Shown: positions 1 through 9,080, numbered from the stretch's first letter. The stretch: DNA of 64,000 bases from Flavobacterium panacis (GCF_024649945.1 NZ_JANKMS010000001.1:868001-932000), one strand, 5' to 3'. The notes: generated from the letters alone by a model not told the origin. Numbers and translations: made by a program.

Positions 1-1
1 T

Positions 2-466
2 GTAGACAAAATAAAAGATCTGGCAGAAAATATCAAAACATGTATGTTTTGTACTTACAACGAATACAGATTACAGTCAAGACCTATGTCTGTTCAAAAA
101 ATCGACGATAAAGGACAGCTTTGGTTCTTATCGGACAGAAACAGTAGTCAAAATGCTGAAATTACTTTAAATCCGATGGTCGAAATCTTTTTTTCTGAAC
201 CACACGATAAATTCCTTACGCTACACGGAACGGCAAGTATTGAGCATGATAAAGAAACGATCAAAAAACTGTGGAGTCCAGAAGTTAAAATATGGATGCC
301 TGGCGGTGAAGACGATCCAAATCTGAGCGTAATTAAAGTTGTTCCTGAAGATGGTTACTACTGGAATAATAAAAACGGAAAAATGGTTGCCATTGCCAAA
401 ATGACCGCTGCTTTAGTAACTGGAAAAACCATGGATGACGGAATCGAAGGAAGCTTAAAATTGTAA
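2..466 (+). CDS. Pyridoxamine 5'-phosphate oxidase family (general stress protein 26-like), 5' end missing
   Basis: The frame is open from base 2, so the gene starts before the window and the ATG at 44 is internal. The visible 154 residues look like a flavin-binding split barrel of the general stress protein 26 type: the segment SRPMSVQ followed by LWFLSDRNS is the usual strand-turn region, and a tail with a short basic stretch (NKNGKMVAIAKM) is typical. Such proteins bind FMN or related cofactors; the substrate is not known. It is followed by a 17-bp inverted repeat that may end transcription from both sides. Family assignment is fairly firm, function is not. Confidence 0.8.
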   Translation, partial: VDKIKDLAENIKTCMFCTYNEYRLQSRPMSVQKIDDKGQLWFLSDRNSSQNAEITLNPMVEIFFSEPHDKFLTLHGTASIEHDKETIKKLWSPEVKIWMPGGEDDPNLSVIKVVPEDGYYWNNKNGKMVAIAKMTAALVTGKTMDDGIEGSLKL

Positions 467-485
467 TTTAGTTACAACAAAATTA

Positions 486-549
486 TTAGCCACAGATTAA
501 AAGGATTTAATAGATTTTTTTCTACATAATCATTTTAATCTGTGGCTAA
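486..549. repeat. 17-bp perfect inverted repeat between convergent genes
   Basis: Bases 486-502 and 533-549 are perfect reverse complements containing the word CACAGATTAA. The repeat lies between two genes that converge, so it may act as a two-way terminator, although the U-tracts are short. It belongs to the AGATT word family also seen at 15751-15831 and 18204-18311. Confidence 0.8.
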
Positions 550-594
550 ACTTTTTAAATAAATTCCTTATGCTCTTTGCGGTTTAAAACAAAC

Positions 595-1311
595 CTAATT
601 ATTCATTCTTTTTAATTCTAAAGCATTTAGAATTCCTGCTTCACTTGCTGTATTATTAAAATAGACAAATCCTTCTTTTTTAGAGTGTATTTCACCTTTC
701 ACAACTATTAATTCATCTGTCGAATAACTAGAATGAAACATTCTCGGAATACCATGAAGTCTAATATACAACAAAGGGAAATCCTTAAATATAGTCTGCG
801 GCAAATCAGGATGACTCACGCTACAGAATGTGATATTATTTTCTTTAAATGAATTCCATACATCCGGATTCCACCAGCTTTCATGACGAAATTCAATTAC
901 ATTTTGAAAATCATAATTTAAAATGCCAATTATATTATCTAATTTTTCTTTGCTAAAAGCATAACTTGGCGGAAACTGAAATAAAATCGGCCCAAGCTTT
1001 TCTTTCATTCCGTTTATACACACTTCATAAAAGTCATGTAAAAGACTTTCACATTCGTGAAGCTTTTTAATATGCGTAATTTCTTTTGGTACTTTAATCG
1101 AAAATAAAAAGGCTTCGGGCGACTTATCGTACCAATTCTGAAAAATCTTAAGCGTAGGAAATTTATAAAAACTACCATTAAATTCGTAAGTATTAAAATG
1201 CTGACAATAAAATTCAAACCATTTTTTTGAGGGCAGATTGTTGGGGTAAAATATGCTTTTCCAGAAACTGTTGTAAAAGCTTGAACATCCTATTAATACT
1301 TTACTTTTCAT
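595..1311 (-). CDS. DUF72 domain protein (YecE-like)
   Basis: The 238-residue protein carries the DUF72 pattern: an early VLIGCSSFYNSFWKSIFYP segment, then FNTYEFNGSFYKFPT, a conserved PEAFLFSIKVPKEITH strand, and FPPSYAF/VIEFRHESWW blocks. DUF72 proteins are TIM-barrel-like and of unknown biochemical role. I chose the ATG at 1311 rather than 1329 because it overlaps the stop of the upstream glycosylase gene as ATGA, a usual sign of translational coupling. The coupling to an Fpg/Nei glycosylase suggests, but does not prove, a link with DNA repair. It is slightly shorter than many DUF72 proteins but the fold-defining blocks are present. Confidence 0.88.
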   Translation of the reverse strand: MKSKVLIGCSSFYNSFWKSIFYPNNLPSKKWFEFYCQHFNTYEFNGSFYKFPTLKIFQNWYDKSPEAFLFSIKVPKEITHIKKLHECESLLHDFYEVCINGMKEKLGPILFQFPPSYAFSKEKLDNIIGILNYDFQNVIEFRHESWWNPDVWNSFKENNITFCSVSHPDLPQTIFKDFPLLYIRLHGIPRMFHSSYSTDELIVVKGEIHSKKEGFVYFNNTASEAGILNALELKRMNN

Positions 1312-2039
1312 ATATATAATTCTTGACAATTGGTGCAGAAAAAACTTCTGCGTTTTCGTTCTCCTGTTTGTTTTTTATGAAATGGGAGATTACATCTCAG
1401 ACAAACATCTTTTGTATAGGCTTCCCAATGTTGCTTGAGTTCAAATTTCTTTTTCCAGTATAAAAATTCGAAACTATACGTCGAGCATTCGGCAATAATT
1501 TGACTGATATAATCTGGAGGGATTTTTCCAATAATAGATTCAGGATGAATGTAACAACGGTATAAAACTTCATTTTTAATGATATTCCCTACTCCCGCAA
1601 AAATATCCTGATCCAAAATGGCATCGCAAATCATTTTGTCTGACATTTTTTCTAAACTAATCTGTGCCTTTTTGGGATTCCAGTCTTCATTCATCACATC
1701 AACACTCCAGTCATAATAAGAATTGAGATCTCCTTCTAATAATTTAACGGAACAGGTATAAAAATTAAGTTCTCCATCTTCAAAAACCAAACTTAATCGT
1801 GGTTTCGATTCTTTACGTTCATTAATTCTGTATGTTCCAAACATCAGCATGTGAATTTTTACGGTGAAAGAATCAAAACAAATCAAAAAATGTTTTCCCC
1901 AGGTCTTAAAAGCATTTATCGTTTTATCCTTTAATCGGGAAATATCAATAGCAGCAGTTCCAGAAACAGAAATGATTTTCTTTCCAGTAAATTGCTGTAC
2001 TTCTTCTTTTAAAATTACTATGGAAGGACCTTCGGGCAT
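1308..2039 (-). CDS. Fpg/Nei family DNA glycosylase (endonuclease VIII-like)
   Basis: The protein begins MPEGPSIV, so after Met removal Pro is the N-terminal catalytic residue and Glu follows, as in Fpg/Nei enzymes. The C-terminus has the zinc finger: CLRC, then a TGERKRRSFFCTNCQ loop with the second Cys pair and the basic lesion-facing residues. A helix-two-turn-helix region with ILDQDIFAGVGNIIKNEVLY precedes it, matching the DNA-binding signature. Function: removal of oxidised bases and cleavage of abasic sites. At 243 residues it is short but complete. It is transcribed first, with the DUF72 gene overlapping by four bases. MPEGPS rather than MPELPE favours the Nei side of the family. Confidence 0.92.
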   Translation of the reverse strand: MPEGPSIVILKEEVQQFTGKKIISVSGTAAIDISRLKDKTINAFKTWGKHFLICFDSFTVKIHMLMFGTYRINERKESKPRLSLVFEDGELNFYTCSVKLLEGDLNSYYDWSVDVMNEDWNPKKAQISLEKMSDKMICDAILDQDIFAGVGNIIKNEVLYRCYIHPESIIGKIPPDYISQIIAECSTYSFEFLYWKKKFELKQHWEAYTKDVCLRCNLPFHKKQTGERKRRSFFCTNCQELYI

Positions 2040-2104
2040 AAATTCTTTTATTTATGAAAAAAGTGCAGTCTCAAAAACTGCACTTTTAAATACATTTTTA
2101 TTCT

Positions 2105-2656
2105 TTATTCAATTTCAGCAGCTTCAAGATTAACTGCATTTACGGCAACTTCAGTCAATATTTTATCGGCACCTTTTTCTTCGTCTAGTGTTTGCTCCAG
2201 TAAAGTTGCTGCTTCTGGCAATCCGAGAGTTTCGGCAAATTGTCTTAAAGTTCCATAAGTAGCAATTTCGTAATGCTCAATTTTCTGACTGGCTGCAATA
2301 ATTGCTGCGTCACGTACAACTCCAATTTCAGTTTCTTCCAGCATTCCTTTTGCTTCTTCAATCAAACCTTCCATAGCATCGCATTTTTTGGCTGTGGCTT
2401 TTTGTCCCAAAATCTTAAATACTTGTTCTAAACGCGCGATTTGCTCTTCGGTTTCGGTTAAATGATTGTCGATTGCATCTTTCAATTCTACTGAAGACGC
2501 ATTCTTCACCATTGTTGGAAGTGCTTTTGTCAAAGCTTTTTCTGCCCAATAAATATCTTTTAATCCATCTTCAAATAATTCTGTTAAACCAGAAGCTGCA
2601 TTTGATTTTGGCTTCGTAACTCCTCTTGGTGTGGTTTGTTTTTCTGTAGTTTTCAT
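2105..2656 (-). CDS. DUF892 ferritin-like protein (YciE/YciF family)
   Basis: A 183-residue all-helical protein with the DUF892 core: LTELFEDGLKDIYWAEKAL near residues 24-42, LEQVFKILGQKATAKKCDAM in the middle, and a C-terminal helix with EHYEIATYGTLRQFAETLG. The spaced Glu and His residues are the usual di-metal ligands of this ferritin-like fold. YciF-type proteins are induced by general stress in other bacteria; their activity is unknown. A Lys- and Thr-rich N-terminal tail of about 20 residues precedes the domain. It diverges from the acidic protein at 2845 across a 188-base spacer that contains a 7-bp dyad. Confidence 0.9.
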   Translation of the reverse strand: MKTTEKQTTPRGVTKPKSNAASGLTELFEDGLKDIYWAEKALTKALPTMVKNASSVELKDAIDNHLTETEEQIARLEQVFKILGQKATAKKCDAMEGLIEEAKGMLEETEIGVVRDAAIIAASQKIEHYEIATYGTLRQFAETLGLPEAATLLEQTLDEEKGADKILTEVAVNAVNLEAAEIE

Positions 2657-2714
2657 GGTAATAATTTTTACGATTAATAAGATTATAAAATTAGACTCTC
2701 TAAAATCGGACTGG

Positions 2715-2734
2715 TTATATGATTCACCATATAA
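2715..2734. promoter_or_regulatory. Short dyad in divergent spacer (possible operator)
   Basis: TTATATG at 2715-2721 and CATATAA at 2728-2734 form a 7-bp perfect dyad with a six-base spacer. It lies between the divergent DUF892 and acidic-protein genes, where a shared operator could act. An AT-rich dyad of this length can occur by chance. Confidence 0.3.
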
Positions 2735-2807
2735 ATTGCATTCTAAACATCTGTTAATTATGCAATTAGAGTATATAATTCTATAATAATACGTGAAACT
2801 TCATCGG

Positions 2808-2815
2808 TAGCTTTG
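2808..2815 (+). promoter_or_regulatory. Minus-7 box of acidic protein gene
   Basis: TAGCTTTG matches the Bacteroidota TAnnTTTG minus-7 consensus and ends 29 bases before the ATG at 2845. No good TTG is seen at the expected minus-33 position, so an activator or an alternative sigma factor may be involved. Confidence 0.5.
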
Positions 2816-2844
2816 TAAGATAGAAATCATAAAAACAAAACGTC

Positions 2845-3381
2845 ATGAACACTACAGATAAAAAAAACAGTTTAAATAGAGATATTCAGAATCATTTCTC
2901 TAATGACAGAAATTTAGGCGACGATTTAAAAGATGATATTCGTCAATCAGACAATGATAATGCTGAAATTGCAGAACGTGGTTACACGGTGAGAAACGGA
3001 TATAATCCGAACAGACCAAATCCGGATCAAGAAGATTATATGTCTGATGATGATCTGGATGATCTAAACGATGATTTCCATACGGACAGAGATTTGGAAG
3101 ATAATAATGATGATGTTTACGAAGTAGAACTTGAAGACGATGATTACGAAGATGAAGTTGACGAATTAGATAATCCTTCAGATGCTGGAGAAGACGATTA
3201 CGACTTTAACGAAACAGAGGATGTTTTGGAAGATTTGGACGAAGACGAGGATGATGAGGAAGACGAAGATGATTATGTCGAAGAAGATATTGATGATCAT
3301 GAAAATGATTACATAGAAGATGATGTCCAGGAAGATAATGATGACGAAGAATATCCTGAAAATGATCCTCGTCGTTTTTAA
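2845..3381 (+). CDS. Extremely acidic low-complexity protein
   Basis: The 178-residue protein has a mixed polar N-terminus (about 60 residues, with several Arg and Asn) followed by about 115 residues of which more than half are Asp or Glu, in runs such as DEDEDDEEDEDD. It has no Cys, no signal peptide and almost no hydrophobic core, so it should be disordered and strongly anionic. I do not recognise a family. It could mimic nucleic acid, bind cations or basic proteins, or act as a hydration protectant, but nothing in the sequence chooses between these. A TAnnTTTG box precedes it and a strong terminator follows. Its position among stress-type genes suggests a stress role. Confidence 0.75.
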   Translation: MNTTDKKNSLNRDIQNHFSNDRNLGDDLKDDIRQSDNDNAEIAERGYTVRNGYNPNRPNPDQEDYMSDDDLDDLNDDFHTDRDLEDNNDDVYEVELEDDDYEDEVDELDNPSDAGEDDYDFNETEDVLEDLDEDEDDEEDEDDYVEEDIDDHENDYIEDDVQEDNDDEEYPENDPRRF

Positions 3382-3404
3382 ATCGATTTTAATATCACAA
3401 AAAG

Positions 3405-3440
3405 AAAAAACCGTCCGTTAAAAAACGAGACGGTTTTTTT
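3405..3440. terminator. Bidirectional intrinsic terminator
   Basis: An 11-bp stem (3405-3415 with 3429-3439) with A-run and T-run flanks and a secondary CGTT/AACG pairing in the loop. It lies between the acidic-protein gene and the convergent DUF5661 gene and can serve both. Confidence 0.88.
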
Positions 3441-3462
3441 GAGTTTAAAAAAATTCAACTAC

Positions 3463-4107
3463 TTAATCTCCAATAATTTTCAATACTGGGATATCGTCCA
3501 TTCGCGCTAGACGTTCTGCTAATCCCGCCCGCGCTTCGTTCAGTTCTTGTTCTGCTTTGCCCAATTCTATATACCATTGTTCTTTTCCTTTTGGAGAAGT
3601 TTCCAATTTTCGAACAATTTCATAGATTTCTCCTTCCGCTTCCATTACTTTCAATCTTTTGTAATAAGTCAAACTTTCGGTCATATGGGCAAGTGCAATC
3701 ATGGCGGTTAAAAACGGATGATTATTGGTCACATTTACATCTTTTACTCTTCCGTGCTCCAATTCTACTTTTAAGGCAAAAGCAAATTCTTCCATATTAA
3801 AAGCTTCATGTTTACTCTTCGGATCTAAATAGGCTTTTATTGCATGCACATTATTCATCGTCGAAAGATCAACATCTGTTTGTTTACTGCTTAAATCTCT
3901 AAAAACAATGTTTGCTATAGCTCTGGCTTCTGCAATTGTCGGATCGTTTTCTGGATTTTCAAAATCACGAACCGACCAATCCCAATTTTTGGGATGAACA
4001 GGCTTTATGTATTTTTCGCAAAAATCTATGACATCATTTTTCAAACTTACCATTTCGTCTTCTCTTTTGATGTAAACATCCTGATAAGCACCGCTTTTTG
4101 TTCCCAT
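3463..4107 (-). CDS. DUF5661 family protein
   Basis: A 214-residue soluble protein. Its centre, MEEFAFALKVELEHGRVKDV followed by TNNHPFLTAMIALAHMTESL and YYKRLKVME, matches what I know of DUF5661, in which an ELEHG motif and an ALAHM(T/L)E motif are constant. The function of DUF5661 is unknown; such proteins are often found near stress genes. The last 50 residues are rich in Glu and Lys and probably helical. The start ATG is used because the MGTKSGAYQ segment directly follows a short AT-rich leader and no better start lies downstream. Confidence 0.7.
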   Translation of the reverse strand: MGTKSGAYQDVYIKREDEMVSLKNDVIDFCEKYIKPVHPKNWDWSVRDFENPENDPTIAEARAIANIVFRDLSSKQTDVDLSTMNNVHAIKAYLDPKSKHEAFNMEEFAFALKVELEHGRVKDVNVTNNHPFLTAMIALAHMTESLTYYKRLKVMEAEGEIYEIVRKLETSPKGKEQWYIELGKAEQELNEARAGLAERLARMDDIPVLKIIGD

Positions 4108-4195
4108 GACTTCTATTTTTTAATTGTAACCACAAAACGACACATTATCGAAATAAATGTGTCGTTTTATGGTTCTTTATTTACTGCTATTTTTA

Positions 4196-4357
4196 TTATA
4201 CTCTCGTTCTTCCACTGATAAGTGAAATAATGAATAAGACTAAAAATATGAAGAATAAAATTTTTGCTATACTAGCGGCTCCAGCGGCAATTCCACCAAA
4301 ACCAAATATTCCCGCCACTATGGCTAGAATAATAAATGTGACTGTCCAACGTAACAT
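4196..4357 (-). CDS. DUF1328 small membrane protein (YtjA-like)
   Basis: Reading the minus strand from 4357 gives a 53-residue protein: [19 protein letters not shown], a glycine- and alanine-rich turn [18 protein letters not shown], then a second hydrophobic helix ending LISGRTRV and a TAA stop. Length and pattern fit DUF1328 (YtjA) almost exactly, with two short transmembrane helices. The role is unknown, but these proteins are common in stress regulons. It lies between DUF5661 and topoisomerase IB genes on the same strand. At 53 codons it is easily missed by length-limited gene finding. Confidence 0.9.
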   Translation of the reverse strand: MLRWTVTFIILAIVAGIFGFGGIAAGAASIAKILFFIFLVLFIISLISGRTRV

Positions 4358-4444
4358 AATAATAGTTTTTTAGTTAATACTGATTTTTGATTCTGTTTGT
4401 ATGTATAATTTAAGCTTTTTGAGAGATGCCTTAACTCTTTTATT

Positions 4445-5539
4445 TTAAGCGCATTCTGATTCAAAATTGACTTCATAATGCTGAATCAATTCTGAAAATG
4501 CGATTTCTGATTTTGTAAAATACTTTTTCGTACTGCGGCTTTTCTTTGCTCTATCAAAATATTTCTGGATAGAACCATCTTCATAAGTCGAAATCAAAAG
4601 CGGATGAACGTAATAATCTTTGCATACTTTTCTAGTATTTCCGAGCGCCTCTGCCGTTAAATCAAACGCAGTTATGACATTCTGTTTGATTACTTTTTCA
4701 TCAGAAGTGACTCCCATTTCCATTAAACTTTCAAAGAAAATAATCGACGCAGCCCACGTTCTAAAATCTTTCGCACTAAAATCTTCGCCAGAAATATTGT
4801 GCAGATATTCATTAACGGCGTGACTGTCTAAAATCTTCTTTTCACCGTTTTTGTCATAATATTTAAACACTTCATAACCTGGAATTTCTTCACAACGACT
4901 AACCAATTTTATCAACTTTTTATTTCGAGTTGTAATGGTGTGTTGTTTTCCTTTTTTACCAATAAATTCAAATCGAAGTGAATTTTTATTGATATTAATA
5001 TGACGTTTTCGCAAAGTCGAAAGTCCATAAGACTTATTGTCTTTTGCGTATTTTTCGTTTCCAATTCTGATATGCGTTTCCTCCATCAACCGAATGACTA
5101 AAGCCGTTACTTTCTCTTTCGACCATTCTTTCTTTTCCAAATCAATATCAACTTGTTTTCTAATTGATGGAAGTTTCGCACCAAATGCCGCTATCTTGTA
5201 AAATTTAGTCTGATTACGAATCAGATTCCATTTCGGATGATAACGGTATTGTTTTCTGTTTTTTACATCGATTCCAACTGCTTGCAAATGACCGTTTGTA
5301 ACATCTGTTATTCGAACATTTTCCCAAGCTGGAGGCAATACCAAACTATTAATGCGTTTAATTTCATTTTTGCTTTTTACATCTCTTCCGTTTTTTTTAT
5401 AAACGAAATGCTCTCCTTCGCGACATCTTACAATCGTCAATTGATTATCATTTATATACTCCAAGTCTAGTTTTTCGATAACTAAATGTGGTGCTTTTAT
5501 CAATTGATCCATTAAAACTTCTTTTCTCGCAGCATTCAT
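4445..5539 (-). CDS. DNA topoisomerase IB (poxvirus-like)
   Basis: The 364-residue protein has the bacterial topoisomerase IB plan: an N-terminal beta domain with LPPAWENVRITDV and RKQYRYHPKW, then the catalytic domain. Visible active-site features include RIGNEKYA near 158-165, the TLRKRH block near 175-180, GKKGK near 194-198, Arg260 in KDFRTWAAS, and the nucleophilic Tyr at about 310 in VCKDYYVHP. It relaxes supercoils through a 3'-phosphotyrosine intermediate. A 42-base spacer separates it from the small SAP-like gene upstream, suggesting one transcript. An internal ATG at codon 10 is an alternative start. Confidence 0.93.
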   Translation of the reverse strand: MNAARKEVLMDQLIKAPHLVIEKLDLEYINDNQLTIVRCREGEHFVYKKNGRDVKSKNEIKRINSLVLPPAWENVRITDVTNGHLQAVGIDVKNRKQYRYHPKWNLIRNQTKFYKIAAFGAKLPSIRKQVDIDLEKKEWSKEKVTALVIRLMEETHIRIGNEKYAKDNKSYGLSTLRKRHININKNSLRFEFIGKKGKQHTITTRNKKLIKLVSRCEEIPGYEVFKYYDKNGEKKILDSHAVNEYLHNISGEDFSAKDFRTWAASIIFFESLMEMGVTSDEKVIKQNVITAFDLTAEALGNTRKVCKDYYVHPLLISTYEDGSIQKYFDRAKKSRSTKKYFTKSEIAFSELIQHYEVNFESECA

Positions 5540-5580
5540 GATATTTAAATTTTTATCACACTAATAATTCATTTTAAATT

Positions 5581-5820
5581 TTAATTATTTCTTAAAGAAT
5601 CAATTAAGTCTTTTTTATTCATATAAGATCTTCCTTTTATACCCACTTTACTGGCTTGTTTTTGAAGTTCTTCTTTGGTCCATTCTTCATAAGGCGTTGC
5701 CTTTCCTCCTTTTTTTCCTGCATTTGGCGTATTGGCAATACGTGCCGATTTTTCTTTGCTGTATCCTTTCTTTACCAACGCTTCATACTGCTCTTCATTT
5801 TTAATTCTTGGATTTGGCAT
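5581..5820 (-). CDS. Small SAP/Rho-N-like protein (DUF7218-type)
   Basis: A 79-residue basic protein. The first half has the pattern KNEEQYEALVKKGYSKEKSA then RIANTPNAGKKGGK, recalling small stress-linked proteins annotated as DUF7218 or Rho termination factor-like. The second half (EEWTKEELQKQASKVGIKGR followed by MNKKDLIDSLRNN) looks like a SAP/HeH helix-extended-loop-helix that binds nucleic acid. It precedes topoisomerase IB on the same strand, which fits a DNA-related role. Function is not established. Confidence 0.75.
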   Translation of the reverse strand: MPNPRIKNEEQYEALVKKGYSKEKSARIANTPNAGKKGGKATPYEEWTKEELQKQASKVGIKGRSYMNKKDLIDSLRNN

Positions 5821-5973
5821 GATTTCTATTTTTATAGGATTAAATTCTAAAAATCTGATAAGTCAAAGTTCCTCAAAAAGTAAGGCTATTCTGTTATAGA
5901 ATTTTGTTCAGAATTTTCAAATTTGTGGGATGGGAATTTTGAAAGGAGGAATGTAAAATCTTAATTTTTAATT

Positions 5974-6022
5974 GTTGATGGTTGATGGTTGGTGGTTGAT
6001 GGTTGATTGCTCGTGGTTGGTC
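5974..6022. repeat. Tandem heptanucleotide array (about seven units)
   Basis: Seven consecutive 7-base units based on GTTGATG run from 5974 to 6022; the last two are degenerate. The array sits in the 257-base gap between the SAP-like gene and the gene at 6078, next to a strong terminator. The period of seven is typical of slippage-derived arrays and resembles the short-word structure of other intergenic repeats in this window. Confidence 0.85.
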
Positions 6023-6027
6023 AAAAA

Positions 6028-6055
6028 AAATCCCAACTCTTGGGAGTTGGGATTT
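6028..6055 (-). terminator. Intrinsic terminator
   Basis: A 12-bp perfect stem (6028-6039 with 6044-6055), four-base loop, followed on the minus strand by a run of eight U. It ends the gene at 6078-6950. Confidence 0.9.
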
Positions 6056-6077
6056 CCTATACTTATATATTATAAAA

Positions 6078-6950
6078 CTAATCACATTTAATCATCTTAT
6101 AATCCTGCGTTTTTTCATCATATTCCATACAAGTCTTTTTAATTAAAACCATTTTATTATTAACGACTTTATATTCGGCGTTTTCATGACTTCTTCCTGC
6201 ACAACATTGATTGTGTTCAAATATTCTCTTTTTTTTACTATCAAATTCTAAAGAAGTACCGCTAAAACTGCTTTCAAAATATTTGCCCGTTTTCGGATTA
6301 AAAAGAAAATAGATTCTGGAAGTATTGGGTCCAGCATAACTCGATTCGAAAACAGAGAATTCTTCAAATCCATCAAAATTATAATCTCCTATACCGATAT
6401 TATACAATCCCCAAAGTTGACATTGCACATCAATTTTCTGAATTAATTTATCGGTCTTTTTTTCGATAATTTTTATAGCCGAAACTCTCGAGTAAAAACT
6501 GCCTTTTTCTTTATTAATAACTAATTTAAAGTATTTGTCTTTAAATGAAACAGGTTGCAGAATTTCTCTTTCTGTCCATTCTACATCATTTCCATAATTG
6601 ATATCAAAGTCTTTTGCTAAACTTATTTTGAGTTCTTTTCCTGAATTTAAATCTTTCCAAACTCCGTTTAACTGATCGCTTTTCTCATCGTAATTTTCGA
6701 AAGTCAGTTTTGCTGTTTCCTTGTCATTTTTATCTTTTTCAATTAAAACGAGCGTTTTTCCCGTAAGTTTTGCATTTAAAACAATTGGAGTGTCGTAATT
6801 AGAGTAAGCATAAATTGCTGATCCTACTCCATCAGAATAAACATCAGAGACAAACTCTATTGGATATTTATCAATGAAACCTTTATAACTTATTTGGGCT
6901 GATAGGAAAGCTGTTGCTAAAAGAAATAGGAGTGTAATTTTTTGTTTCAT
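6078..6950 (-). CDS. Secreted protein with XAC2610-like region
   Basis: A 290-residue exported protein. The start at 6950 gives a clean signal peptide (MKQKITLLFLLATAFLSAQ); an upstream ATG at 6983 would add 11 residues ahead of it and is unlikely. The C-terminal half has LYNIGIGDYNFDGFEEFSVF followed by a YAGPNTSRIYFLFNPKTGKY block, an FG-GAP-like calcium-loop strand pattern seen in XAC2610-related proteins, then a CCAG motif. The N-terminal half looks like beta strands with no family I can name. Role unknown; probably periplasmic or surface. Confidence 0.7.
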   Translation of the reverse strand: MKQKITLLFLLATAFLSAQISYKGFIDKYPIEFVSDVYSDGVGSAIYAYSNYDTPIVLNAKLTGKTLVLIEKDKNDKETAKLTFENYDEKSDQLNGVWKDLNSGKELKISLAKDFDINYGNDVEWTEREILQPVSFKDKYFKLVINKEKGSFYSRVSAIKIIEKKTDKLIQKIDVQCQLWGLYNIGIGDYNFDGFEEFSVFESSYAGPNTSRIYFLFNPKTGKYFESSFSGTSLEFDSKKKRIFEHNQCCAGRSHENAEYKVVNNKMVLIKKTCMEYDEKTQDYKMIKCD

Positions 6951-7097
6951 GAAGCTTTTTATTTTCAATAGTATTACAAACATACATTTTCTAAATTTTA
7001 TACAGCATCCAAATCCTATAACAATCCATAAAAATCCTGTAAAATTTTCTTACATCTTCTCAATAATTTTACATTATAACATTAAACTATTAAAATC

Positions 7098-7685
7098 ATG
7101 AAAAAGTTATTATTAGCCGGAAAAACTATTTTAGGAGCAGGACTTCTTGTATTATGTCTTCAATCTTGTAAAAACGAAACCAAACAAGAAGATCCAAAAG
7201 AAGTAGCAGAAGATGCAAACGAGGCTAAATTTGATTCTATCGACAGTAAAGAAGATGATTCTGAATTCTTGGTAGATCAAGCGGAAATTAATTTAGCTGA
7301 AATCGAAATAGGTAAATTAGCACAAACAAAAAGTACTAATACTGAAGTGAAAAAATTTGGTAAAATGCTTGTTGATGAGCATACCAAATCAGCTTCTGAA
7401 GTAAGTACTTTAGCAAAAGCTAAGAACTTTACATTGCCAACTTCTTTAACTGAAGAAGGACAAGAGGAATACAATAAACTGAATGAAAAAACAGGAGTTG
7501 ATTTCGATAAAAAATTCGCTGACATGATGATTGATGGTCACGAAAAAGCGATTAAAAAATTAGAGAAAGCCGCAAAAGATGCTAACGATCAAGAAGTAAG
7601 AACTTGGGCTTCTAACAATATTGCAGGTTTAACAGCACATTTAGAACATGCTAAAATGCTAAAACAAAACCTAGACAAAAAGTAA
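7098..7685 (+). CDS. DUF4142 lipoprotein
   Basis: A 195-residue protein with a signal peptide ending in a lipobox (VLCLQSC, lipidated Cys at about residue 23). An acidic linker follows, then a DUF4142 four-helix domain: EFLVDQAEINLAEIEIGKLA, VKKFGKMLVDEHTKSASEV, FDKKFADMMIDGHEKAIKKL and the last helix LTAHLEHAKMLKQNL. The fold is ferritin-like, with repeated DEH/DGHE motifs. DUF4142 proteins are often stress-induced; the function is not known. The gene stands alone and is followed by a terminator and word repeats. Confidence 0.9.
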   Translation: MKKLLLAGKTILGAGLLVLCLQSCKNETKQEDPKEVAEDANEAKFDSIDSKEDDSEFLVDQAEINLAEIEIGKLAQTKSTNTEVKKFGKMLVDEHTKSASEVSTLAKAKNFTLPTSLTEEGQEEYNKLNEKTGVDFDKKFADMMIDGHEKAIKKLEKAAKDANDQEVRTWASNNIAGLTAHLEHAKMLKQNLDKK

Positions 7686-7718
7686 AATAAATTTAATTGG
7701 TTATTATTTATTTTTTAA

Positions 7719-7935
7719 ATGCTAAGATTCTGAGATTCTAAGATCCTAAGTTATTTAGAATCTAAGAACCTCAAATCTTTGCTAAAAAACCCCTCAAGAG
7801 TTGAATTGCTTGAGGGGTTTTGCTTTTTAGATACTAAGGTTCTAAGTTGCTAAGATTCTAAGTTTTTCTCTTTGCACAAAAATGCAAAGTAGCTCGAAAT
7901 CTTTGCAACTTAGAACCTTAGTATCTTAGAAGCTT
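7719..7935. repeat. TAAG-word inverted repeat element
   Basis: The gap between the DUF4142 and aldo/keto reductase genes is filled by octamers ending in CTAAG. Bases 7829-7850 and 7905-7926 form a 22-bp perfect inverted repeat, and a smaller CTTTGC/GCAAAG hairpin lies between them. A first group of TAAG octamers (7719-7780) lies on the other side of the terminator at 7786. Related elements are at 8933-9080, 10310-10350 and 32454-32526. Confidence 0.88.
7786..7821. terminator. Intrinsic terminator
   Basis: AAAACCCCTCAAG at 7786-7798 pairs perfectly with CTTGAGGGGTTTT at 7809-7821. It ends the DUF4142 transcript and may act on the other strand as well. Confidence 0.9.
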
Positions 7936-7941
7936 AAAAAC

Positions 7942-9079
<1,138 letters not shown>

Positions 9080-9080
<1 letters not shown>

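Noticed and set aside
5974..6022. CRISPR array
   Set aside because: Units are seven bases with no spacers; no repeat-spacer pattern was seen anywhere in the window.
5894..6085. A 63-codon frame across the heptamer array and terminator
   Set aside because: It is made of intergenic repeat and terminator sequence and has low-complexity residues.
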